Below are positions 36,395 through 46,545 of a DNA stretch of 64,000 nt, in pieces. The translations under genes were made by a program, and so were the position numbers. How positions within the stretch are numbered: position 1 is the first letter of the stretch; each line of letters opens with the position of its first letter. The DNA comes from Sclerodactyla briareus (lineage: Eukaryota; Echinodermata; Holothuroidea; Dendrochirotida; Sclerodactylidae): the NCBI GenBank assembly GCA_026419785.1, contig JAODTK010002098.1:62001-126000 (forward strand), given 5' to 3'. The notes below the pieces were generated by a model. The model did not search any database. It saw nothing but the letters and a program-made list of their open reading frames with translations, and was not told the DNA's origin.

Positions 36395-37926
36395 GAAGTG
36401 TTGTAAACAACGCAATCGCCAAAAAGAGTCTCGCCTGTGTGAGATCCAGGGGTTCTATCATTCAGACACTACACCCAAACACAACCCACAGTTCATGCGA
36501 CCTCGTCATGTCAAAACGAAACATCTATTATTTCACATAGAACACATAAAAATTCCGAAACAAACTGACCACTAAGTCTGAATTTATTACAAAAGTCCCT
36601 TAATTGCTGTTACCCCCCCCCCCCAATATTCTCCCATAAATACCCCAAATTGAATAAAGTTCTCACTCAGTCAATACTTCTTTACCCAAAATCCAACGTG
36701 AAATGTTCTAAAATCCCTTTAGCAGCCTAGGCTTCTTGCCTTTTAAAATCATTCTTCATTATTGATTGCTTTTTTTCAGCAGCCAAGACATGCCATCACC
36801 CCCTGCACTCAGCAAAACACCATTCCCCGCCCCCCCACAAACCAACAAAACTATCCCTATTGCAGCAGTCAAGGATGTCCAAAATATTCTTTAGCGAAAC
36901 CTCCCCAAGAGGAGGAAAGAAAAAGTACAGTATGTGAAGGGTTAATCAACCTAATCAAATTGGTTGGGTACGAGACGAGTTGCTTTGTGCATGAGCAAGC
37001 TTATAACGCACCAATTGTCACAGGAGCTATGGTTCACTCGTTTCGCAGGGCTTTATTCTAAAAAAACAGAAGCTATTATATGGGAATTCAATCAAAGTCA
37101 GGACAATCAAACACATCAGATTTAGAAAATGTTAACGGGACATACCTACTGAGTTGGCGAAATATTACAAAGTTGGAAATTGCGAATAAATTATGCAAAT
37201 TAGGCACATACATACAATGAGATTATAACAGCACAATCGTCACAGAAGCTATGGTTTAAAATTCCTGAACATCAAACACATCGATCCAGAAAATGTAACG
37301 GACCATACCAGTTTGGCGAAATTCTTACAAAGCTGGAAATTGGAATATATTCTGCACAGATCTGGATCAAAGATGGATCAAATTCTATCAGTTTTGTAGA
37401 TCAAATCCAACAAATTCCAAAAAGTGCATAAAAATAGCAATTAGACACCTTAAATGACCCCAGTGACCCAACTTCCTTTAATGTCTTTAAAAAGAACCAT
37501 GGGAGACCCAATCCACCAAGTTTCGTGAAAATCCCAAAACTTTGAGAAATTAGCATGAAATTATGCACAAATGACTTAATTAGCATATTTCAGGCTAAAA
37601 TCTAATCAGTTAATCTACGGTCCTCCAGGTCCTCCATGTCAAACTACATCACTATAGCACAAATGCACTGGCAAATCTTGCTAACGAGTTTCAAAACAAT
37701 TAAATGACAGAAAATAAGCTAAGTACCCAACTTAAAAACTTTGCTGCCCAAAATTAAATCAGAATGTGTTCACCCAAAACCCGGTGCTAGACACAAATTT
37801 GTCATGATTGGCCTCACGGTTGTGAGAATCCTGTTAACAGTGTGACATACCACACAACAACAACACACACACACATGACATAGTGAATGCTAAGTCTCTT
37901 CCTGAATTGCATCCAGGCGAGCAGAG
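36395..37926 (+). mobile_element. HL-3-related copy with 3' hairpin
   Basis: From CAACGCAATCGCCAAAAAG this region runs in parallel with 42640-43600. Shared words include CTAATCAA(C/A)CTGGTTGGGTA, GTTAACGG-CATACCTACTGA and AATTATGCAAATTAG; then comes the 3' region (CTAATCAGTTAATCTACGG, ACTACATCACTATAGCAC) and CA repeats (37850-37875). It ends in a hairpin resembling GTCTCTTCCTGAAT and CCAGGCGAGC (37892-37922). A 99-residue open frame at 36762-37061 lies in it and is not taken as a gene. Confidence 0.6.
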
Positions 37927-40061
37927 AAGTGTCAAGTCTCCCTTCTCGTCGGGACTGACGACTCCATGTGAGAACATCCGAGATTTCACTTGACGGACCT
38001 GTATGTAAAATCATAATATCCGAAGTGGGGGATATATACCAATTACCTCTCCCCCACCCTCGCCACTCTGGGCCATCAACTGAGTGGCATCCCTCATTTT
38101 TTCAGCCCCATCAATCCCGGTTCTAATTCCTCTCAAAAAATAATTTCAGACATGTTCCTAGAAGTGTCTGTAACCCCCGATGTGAATTTCACATGCCCTA
38201 TGTAAGATATATCAAGCAGTTTTGTGTGGAGTAACCAAGTCAGCAATGAACTTACAGATCGCAAATTCAAAGGCCTGATCCTACGAAATTGTGGATCATA
38301 ACTTGACACCTTGACTTTGTGGTGTTTCTGAGTTGGGTTTGAAACCATACACATCAACCCAGACTCTTGTGGACTTTAGGTAGGAAATGCATCCAATTTT
38401 AGTATGTTTCGGCAATGTACAATCAATTATTTGCTAAGATCCAACTAATCTGACTCTGTTTCAAATCAAAACATACTGCCTCATTTCTAATTAATTGCAC
38501 TTTGAAACTAGCTAACTGCATCACGATGTTGTAAGTTGTAACGAACCACGTGTAGTCCACTCAGCGCATCCAAAGGCAACCCTACTGTATTCACACGCAG
38601 ACACACAGGGCAGCTGTTAGCAATGTACGGGCATGTGAGAGATCCACAAAAACGATTGTGAATTACAACATTCATGCATTTCCAGCAGAATTTGGCATAA
38701 AATCTCAAATCCATTCTTGATGCTGTAAAAAAAGGTAACCGAGGACTGTTTCATGGGCAATTGGGCTATTATTTTGGCCCACTAAATGTAATCGCAAGCG
38801 CTCTTTTTAATCTTTCGATAGTGTGTAATGCACTTCGCTCGTCGGCATGATGTTTGTCCCACCTGGTTATGGTAACGAATATGACATAGTCTTTTTCACC
38901 TGAACAAAAGAGGCTTCATTGTTTCTTACTTCTTCTATCTTATGCCCTAATCAATCCAGACCCTACTTCGCTGAGGCACCGTGCGCCCTATTCCCCTAAC
39001 TGTGTCGCCAAGAAAAGCAGAGGAAGTTATGACTTCCTTTGTTAACATACTATTCCAAAACTTCTTCATGGTCTCCACAAATCGGGGTAGCATCCTCACA
39101 GCAAAATGCTATAGATGGGGATAGATCATCTTGGGGTTATGCAAAATTTCTGTCATGCACTCATACTTTGCTTGCCAACTCTGAATTATCGACTCCTCCG
39201 ACCAACATCCACAAACAACAATCCTTGCAGCATTAATAATGAATTATCAGTCCAGTCAGCTGACAAATTACATCATTGTAAATGATGCCATTGGCAAGGT
39301 CCCCAATAACTGGGACAAGAGACGTAGCTAAGCATTCCAGTAACAGTCCAAGTGGGCAGATGCTTCCCCACATCATTATCAAAAACAGCGACTCACCTTC
39401 TCCAGGGTTACTGTTCTGGAGGATCAGACATTCGAAAAGATCTGGGGTCTACAGGTTTCAGCCAAAATGTGTTGAGCTTTTGTTCATTTTTTTTTTTTTA
39501 TAGTGTGTCTGCCAGACGCCGGTTCATACTCTCAAAAGAATAGATTTTCATAATCACCTTTCATGAATTCGTCACCAAATTGTTTTGTGTTCCATCGTTC
39601 CTTATATGGTGAATCAGCCTCTGTGTATCATGTCACAGAAATTTCATGGCTACAGTTCGTCCCTTTGCTGCCGTTCTGGCTGTCAGGTAAGATTTCTACT
39701 AGCACCATTAGCCCTTTTCTTTCTCCACTCATCCTTAGCCTTAATAGGATGCAGCAAGCAGGGCCCTTCTTGAGGGATGTGTGGCTGCATTCAGAACCAG
39801 ATTTGAGCGTAGCAAAAGCAAACTTTAGAGGTATTCCGCCGCCAGCATTCCGATACCTGATCCTCTCATAGACAAAGGCACACCCCCCCCCCCCCACCCC
39901 CAATATGCTCATTCGGTCACTGCAAGGGTTAGTCTCATCCTCTGAAGTCATTAACTGTTTCCAGTAGCTCATTATACGACCGGTCCTCACTAGATTCTCA
40001 AGTCCCATTATGGTGCGTACTCAGAGGACACCCTCTGTGTTAAGTATATTGTTGGGCTGAC
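37927..40061. other. Intron sequence, no exon confirmed
   Basis: Between PTP exons 4' and 5. Only the dispersed module at 38590 and C-rich runs near 39887 stand out. Two PTP-like words on the minus strand were checked and rejected. Confidence 0.45.
38590..38730 (+). repeat. Dispersed module shared with 0.9 and 51.5 kb
   Basis: The segment contains CGATTGTGAATTACAACATT, CATGCATTTCCAGCAGAATT and TGGCATAAAATCTCAAATCC, the middle copy of the module described at 862. It is followed by TGCTGTAAAA, also present after the 51.5-kb copy. Confidence 0.6.
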
Positions 40062-40210
40062 CTGCAGTGTACAATTAGCCCCTATATTCTTGGAGATGGC
40101 CTCTGAGAATCAAAGCACGGAGTCTAGTTCTTGGAGTGTTGTAAAAAGATACCCTATGATCTGGCCAGTCAAAGTAGTGGTAATGCTTCGCACCTTCTGC
40201 CGGCCAAGAT
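40062..40210 (-). CDS. Duplicated PTP WPD-loop exon (exon 4')
   Basis: This is a diverged tandem copy of exon 4, displaced by 163 bp. The minus strand reads KHYHYFDWPDHRVSFYNTP in one open frame; the tail again ends in ATTGTACACTGCAG followed by a GTCAGC donor, equivalent to IVHCS|. The homology also covers the first bases of the following intron, so the duplicated unit includes exon plus donor. Only about 14 bp separate the exon-4 donor from the start of homology, too short for an intron, so both copies could not be joined in one mRNA. As written it has Arg where the family has Gly (WPDHG) and a TAA shortly before the HCS-equivalent, each removable by a one-base shift. It could be a mutually exclusive alternative exon or a dead duplicate. 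Confidence 0.8.
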
Positions 40211-40224
40211 GTGAGTGGACTCAC

Positions 40225-40377
40225 CTGCAGTGTACAATGCGGGTCCGCCATCTTTGGGATTAGCCTCTGTGATCGTAGCAACAAAGTCTAGTAATGGGAG
40301 TGTGTGCTGAGGTATCCGTGATCTTGGCCAGTCGAGTAGTGGTAATGCTTCACAACCCTTTCCTGGGCCTTACCATG
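40225..40377 (-). CDS. PTP domain exon 4 (WPD loop to HCS)
   Basis: Acceptor tatattgcctttcag is followed by HGKAQERVVKHYHYST, then WPDHGIPQHTLPLLDF, then VATITEANPK and IVHCS, ending at a GTGAGT donor. HYHYxxWPDHGxP is the WPD loop carrying the general-acid Asp, and IVHCS is the start of the catalytic P-loop; the intron falls between Ser codon bases two and three. The next exon (25.95 kb) begins with the one base that completes Ser and continues AGVG, so the junction is exact. The frame needs about four single-base corrections: a T short before GG, an extra A in CCAAGAT, a G short after CACGG, and one base short before ATTGTA. The intron upstream to exon 3 is about 15.6 kb and holds the HL-2 array. 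Confidence 0.9.
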
Positions 40378-41989
40378 CTGAAAGGCAATATATAAGTACA
40401 GTACTCAATATTATCCAATTCATTGTAGGAAAACTCTTTTAGTTCCACATTAACTCATTCACAGACCTGCTGCATACTATTTTCATGAAATGAAGGCATA
40501 ACCATGGACATGAGGAAAGTACGGAACAGAAGAAAAATTGGGGTGACATAACCTAAGTCCTTTCAGTACTTGGGCTTGTCCATGGTTATGGGTAACATTG
40601 GGTAACATATGGGTAAAAATTTAAGCATCACTAGATGTTCTTCTGCTACCGTACATGTGCACGGGTGGTCGCAACAGTCAAATGTGATAATAGTGAGACA
40701 ATTGATATTTCCAACCACTTTTGTAAAACTATAACCAGCTAAAAAATAGTACGTACGAACGTGGCGGGACAGGGCATTGAAAACAACCTTATTACCTCTT
40801 TTAGTCACTATCCTGGATAAAGTAATAAAAATTAGTGATATCAAAGCAAATTTCGCCAACTAATGAAGTAACAGCCTGACACCATCATGTTATAGGGCAT
40901 TTGACATGTTTGAGGCTATATTTGTAACATGGCCGGACAACAACCTTGTATTCTGTTCTCTCATAATAGGCTTTTTAGAGCACAACTGAAACTTCAAGGA
41001 GAAATTTCTATTTGAAGATTAATTTGTGTTGCACATTTTGATCAGAAAAAGTGAACTTTTTCAAATAATTGTTAAGTTTATGTGTTACGTTCAAAACATT
41101 GAGGACAAATTTGACAGAGTTACAAACGTAACAATGATGGACCACAAGAAAAAAAAGATCTGTAAAGGACTCATGGCACCTAATATCATGGTGTGATATA
41201 TCAAAAAGAAGGAGGTTACCTATACTTTTTGAGACGTCTGACTTACCTTTAGAATATAATCAGATATTGGATCCTGATGTTGCAAAGTAACGCTAAGTTG
41301 GACGGACATCAAATTGTAATTGAAAAACACTGATTTATTGAAACTACTTTCTGACCTAGAAGAAGGTAATTTTCCTGCGAGTAATAGGTTCTCAGTAGTC
41401 ATGTACAACAGCAAAAATACCAGTATGACCTAAATGACAAGTGTATAGAAAATTCTAAACTTCGAAAACGTTTGACAGACAATGTTGTACGTAACAACTA
41501 TTTTGATACATGTTTGAATCATATCTTCAAATCACAAATGGAGTCTATTTTAGGTGATAACTAAATTCAAGGTGTACATTTTCTCACAAATATCAGCAAG
41601 TGTCAAATATGAGGCATAGATAAATCTACCACACTGCAAAAATGACATTTTTGCAGGTTTACTTTTGGGACTATTTTTGGAGCTAAATATGAGGTTTAAA
41701 ATATAATGAAATTTTCATACCTTGTCATACTGTTTGTCTCTTCAAAGTATCCTGGATCATAGTTATTATATTTACTATGTGTTGCCAAGATTGTTGATGA
41801 TATATATATTAATGATATATATGTCCTGGAATGCTGCCCTGTATGATATGTAGCTAACACCACAAATGGGGGAGAAAATGTACTTTATTCTTTATTCCTC
41901 TAATAAAGAGGTTTGATGTTTCAGTAAAATTTGGGTGAGAAAACTATATAGGTAATATACAGTTATATAGCCTAGTATCATGATAATAA
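40378..41989. other. Intron sequence, AT-rich
   Basis: Upstream intron of PTP exon 4, with TATATAT-rich patches near 41800. No gene or named repeat was recognised. Confidence 0.5.
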
Positions 41990-42055
41990 TGTTGCATGCT
42001 TATATAGCGCTTCCAACGTTGTAGACCTTCTCAAGCGCTTTACAACTGCATGGTA
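41990..42055. repeat. TTATATAGCGCTT element
   Basis: CTTATATAGCGCTTCCAACG and CTCAAGCGCTTTACAACTGC form a loose palindrome around AGCGCTT/AAGCGCT. The same word pair appears, diverged, at 44852-44892 and 46389-46430 inside the tandem duplication. Similar words are scattered through many marine animal genomes (from memory); the element type is not established. Confidence 0.5.
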
Positions 42056-42079
42056 AGCATTGTTTAGGAACCCATAGGT

Positions 42080-42310
42080 ATATGATTAGCACATTATTCT
42101 TAACATTTCATTTCAAAATTTTACATATAACGGCCCATAGTGGCCATTCAATGACATCTGACTTGATCTTCATAAGGTCAAACATGACTCATAGGTCAAA
42201 GAAAATTGTTGCCAAGTTTGATAAACATCCATCAAAGAATGACCGTTTGGGGGCCAAAAGGACCAACAATGCCTATGTGTGCGTAATGCTTTTGAATTTT
42301 TCTCATTTTA
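42080..42310 (+). repeat. HL-1 core fragment
   Basis: TTTTACATATAACGGCCCAT, CAATGACATCTGACTTGATC, CATAAGGTCAAACATGACTC and CATCAAAGAATGACCGTTTG mark one HL-1 core unit. It is followed directly by HL-3 core sequence. Confidence 0.65.
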
Positions 42311-42329
42311 AAATCTCAGCAACAATGAT

Positions 42330-43420
42330 GGAACCACAATTAACCTATGTTTCAAGAGAATCCAACAAACTGAACATTTGCATGAATTAAGCAAATTATA
42401 CACACTTGAATCAACCACACAGTAATCTGAGTCACATGTTAACATTTTTGAGGACTAAAGGGAGATGGTTACTTTGTCCTGAAAAATGCTAATCAAGCTT
42501 CATGAACAAAATTGACAAACTTTGAAATTTGGAATAACTATGCAGCATAGACACTAGAATGACCCCCAGTCTATGTCAACAGGTGGAGACTAAGGGTAAG
42601 CCATACCCACCAAGTTTCATGAGACCCCGGCAAACTTTACAAGGCGATCGCCAAAAAGTGTTCCGTTGGTTGTGCGACGGTGGTTTGTATTATTTACTAC
42701 TCAAACAACCAACTAGTTCATGCCAGAACATCGTAATGTCAACGGAAATCAAATATTTCACATATAAAACATCCCAGGTAAGAAGAGAGGAAAGAAAAAT
42801 GTTACAGTATTTGTAGGTCTAATCAACCTAATCAAACTGGTTGGGTAAGAGACGGTTTGCTTGTGTGCAGCTTTATACAGCAGTAAAAATTGTCAAGGAG
42901 CCCTGGTTTACTCATTCCTCAGGCTTTTATCTACTAGAAGCTAGTATATGATGGAAATTAAAAATTTCTGAACATTAATGAAACAAAATCAGATCCAGAA
43001 AATGTTAACAGACAATACTACTGAGTTTGACGAAATTCTTACCAACTTGGAAAATTGAGAATCAATTAGGCCAATTAGGCACAACAATGACCTTACTGAC
43101 CCCAGCTGTACCTTCAAAATGATCAGGATCGGAGGTGGATCACATCTACCAAGTTTTGTGGAAATCTTTTTTCAACAAAATTTCAAAAATTGCATAAATT
43201 ATGCAAATTAGACACATTAAATGACCTCCAGACTTCACTTCTAAATTTCCCGGGGACCTGGAGACCAATCCACTAATTTCGTTGACAAAGCTGACAAACC
43301 TGAAAAATTTGCCAGACATATGCAAATTAGACCACATAATTAGCATATATTAGGCTGAAAATCTTATCAGTTCATTACCTTGTATCCCAGGGTCCCACAT
43401 GCCAAACTACATCACTGTAG
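42330..43420 (+). repeat. HL-3 core units and 5' module
   Basis: Core units (TTAAGCAAATTATACACACT, CACCAAGTTTCATGAGACC) run into the 5' module at CAAGGCGATCGCCAAAAAG (42640). They then continue parallel to 36395-37450 into the 3' region (43330 on). HL-3 copies therefore sit head to tail here. Confidence 0.6.
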
Positions 43421-46400
43421 CACCTACGGTTCTTGCGTAATTTGCTGACAACTACCAATAAATTACATAAAATTAGATAATTACCCAACTTATTAATGAC
43501 TTTGCTGCCCAAAATCTAATCAGATCGTGTACACCCATCCCCGGTGCACACACAAAATTTCGTCATATAGGCCTCACTTTTGTGAGAAATCCTGCTAACG
43601 AGAAAGTGTGCACACACACACAACATACAAACACAATCTTTGTTAGGAAGTTTTGGGACTAAGGTCGACCATATCAACCAAGTTTGTGAAAATCGGACAA
43701 ACTTTTGAATTTCCCAAATTATGCAATTAAAACTTATCTAAATATGTTACTCCCCTTGGGTAATATGATAAGTTTCACATCTACTTTATATCCCGCATCT
43801 ATGTGCCAAACCAAGTCATCCATACACCTATGATTCCATCAATATCTTGCCAACGAAACTACAACAATAATTACATGAAATATAGCTATTACCCTATTTA
43901 ATAAGTGACTTTTGTGCGCAAAATCTAATCTGATCGTGCTCACCCCACCCCAATGCCTACCTGAAAATTTTATCCGCAATGCACCTACCGTCGAAAGATC
44001 TCTTGCTTAACGAGAACGTGTGACCACACACAGACACACACCCCCCACAAAAAACCCACACACGCGCATAGTGACCACTAAGTCTCCTCCTGAATTCTAT
44101 TCAGGCGCGACAAAAATCAAGCCGAAGTCATCAACAGTACCAGGTTCCATGAAATCTAACCAGCTTGACAGATTTCGCATAAATTTGTGCACACTAGACA
44201 CATTGAATGACCTCCATTGACCCCAATCTTTGTTAAAAAGTTTAGGGACGAAGATAGACCATATTCACTAAGTTTCCGTGGAATTCCAACAAATTTTGAT
44301 TTCGTTAAATATCATTTGACCCTGAAATATTCGTTAGACACTTTCCGGGACAAAGGGTATACCAATATTTCACCAAATTTTTTGAGAATATATCCTGCAC
44401 CTTTTTTGGAGAATTCCTTCTAACAAGAAAGTGGGACACACATACCTACATACACTCACAGTTGCACACACACCCATCACACACACAAAGCAAAGTGATT
44501 GGCTAAGCCACTCCCTGAACTTTGGGGCTGAGGGGAGACAAAACCCACCTTTCCAGCAATTCACTGATTTAGTACTACTTACATTAAGGTACTATCCAAG
44601 CAAACATGACAACAATGGCAAAATACATAGGGGTACTGAAATATCAAATAACCAGGTAGAGAGAAGATGGTATAGGAGGTTGATAGTGAGAGAGAGGGCA
44701 GCATAGATGTTGGTTGATGGGGGGGGGGGGGGGGGGGGGGCCGGGGGGGGGGGGCGGGGGGGGGGGGGGTGGGGTGGTTTGGTTACCATCTCAACATGAC
44801 ACCATAATACCACAAACATTAGGCGCATACATACAGGATATTTCTCAAGTGCTTATATATAGCTTCTTCAACGTATCAAAGTGCTTCACGATATTACCCC
44901 AGATCATTTATAGTGACTCTCGTCGCACATGTACTATATTTCTACTCCCCACACACCATATCAGTGCACCACTTCCATCGTGTCCCCGGGGGACTGCCCA
45001 TAGGTGCATCCACATACGTTCTTGCGTAATTTTGCTTGACAAGCTTAAACAATCATGACATAAAAATAAGCTAAATACCCAACTTAATTATGACTTTTGC
45101 TGCCCAAAATCTATCAGATCGTGTACACTCCACCCCCGTCAGACACACAATTGTCGTCATAATGGGCCCTCCATTTTTGTGAGAAATCCTGCTAACGATA
45201 AGTTGCCCCCCACACACACATACAAACACAATCTTTGTTAGTAAGTTTTGGGACTAAGGTAGACCATATTCCCCATTTGTGAACAATCCGACAAACTTTG
45301 AAATGTCGTCCTAAATTAATGCAAATTAGAAAACTTAATTACCATATTTTACTCTGGAAATATGATAAGTTCATCACTTTATATCCCGCCTTCTATGTGC
45401 CAAACCAAGTCCCATAGCACCTATGATTCATCGCATAATCTGCCTACGAAACTAACAATAATTACATGAATAGGCCTAATTACCGCCTCACTTAATAGTG
45501 ACTTTTTGTGCGCAAAATCTAATCTGATCGTGCTCACCCAAACCCCAATTCTACTCTGAAATTATTTAATTCGCAATTGCACCTCCGTTCTAAAGATATC
45601 TTGCTAACGAGAAAGTGGTGACACACACACAGAACCAAACACGCACAACACACACACCCCCATAGTGGAACCACTAGTCGCCTCCTGAAATTCATTCAGG
45701 CGTCGACAAAAATCAGAGCCGAAGGTCAATCACAGCTACCAGTTTCCTGAATCTAACCACTTTGAGATTTCGCATAAATTGTGCAACTAAGACACATTGA
45801 ATGACCTACCATTGACCCCAAATCTTTGTTAAACAAGTTTAGGGACCGAAGATATACCAGAGTCACTAATTTCGTGAGAATTCAACAAATTTTGAAATTT
45901 CGTATAAATTATCAATTGACCCTGAATATCGTTGCAACGTTTCGGGCCTAAAGGTAGACCAATCACACCAAATTTTGTGAGAATATGCTGCACTTTTTTG
46001 GAGATTTCCTTCTAACAAAAAGTGGGACAACATACGTACATCCGCACAGTTGCCCACACCCATACAACACGAACAAACGGCAGTGATTGCTATGTAGAAG
46101 CCACTTCCTGAACTTTGCTGTTGGGAGACAAAACCAACTTTTCAGATTCAATCAGCATCACATCAGCAATTCACTGAGTTATGACTAGCTACATGAAGGT
46201 ACTATCCAAGCAAAACATGACAACAATGGCAAAATACATGGGGTACTGAAATCGCAAATCCAGGTAGAGAGAGTATGTATAGGAGGTTGAGAGTGAGAGA
46301 GAGGGCAAGAGGTTGGTTGTATTGGTTACCAGCTCAACATGACGCATACTACCAGCAAACAGGGCATACATACAGGATATATTACTCAAGTGCCTTATAT

Positions 46401-46545
46401 AGCGCTTCGTCACGTATCAAAGTGCTCACCGATATTACCACCCCAGAATCATTATATAAGTGACTCTTCGCACATGTACTATAATTTACTCCCCACACAC
46501 CATATCAGTGCACCACTTCATCGTGTCCCCGGGGGACTTCCTAAT
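43420..46545 (+). repeat. 1.59-kb direct tandem duplication of HL-3-containing block
   Basis: The block of about 43420-44998 is repeated at about 45010-46545 with a constant offset of roughly 1590 bp. Paired landmarks are TGAGAAATCCTGCTAACGA at 43588 and 45180, GGTACTATCCAAGCAAA at 44588 and 46198, and CATCGTGTCCCCGGGGGACT near 44977 and 46518. Each copy has two HL-3-type hairpins (44080-44112 and 44505-44545; 45680-45710 and 46100-46135). Differences are mostly short indels in homopolymers. Copy 1 carries a roughly 55-bp G-rich insertion (44718-44778) where copy 2 reads straight through. Confidence 0.85.
44719..44769 (+). repeat. Poly-G tract with few C (51)
   Basis: Runs of 22, 12 and 14 G are separated by CC and C. 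The second copy of the surrounding 1.59-kb duplication lacks this tract completely. Confidence 0.9.

Noticed and set aside
36762..37061. 99-residue plus-strand frame
   Set aside because: Its second half is HL-3-related repeat also present at 42830-42920, where the frame is not kept.
38240..38345. Minus-strand frame NPTQKHHKVKVSSYDPQF with a GTAAGT end
   Set aside because: The donor is good but the acceptor is weak and the peptide matches no family, so it was not listed as an exon.
38455..38490. QYVL-like word on the minus strand as PTP exon 6
   Set aside because: It is followed by a stop and not by IHD; the clear EQYVFIHD exon is at 22318.
39940..40008. VRTGRIMSYW on the minus strand as the PTP P-loop exon
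   Set aside because: Only VRTG resembles the motif, there is no acceptor, and the true P-loop exon with matching phase was found at 25949.
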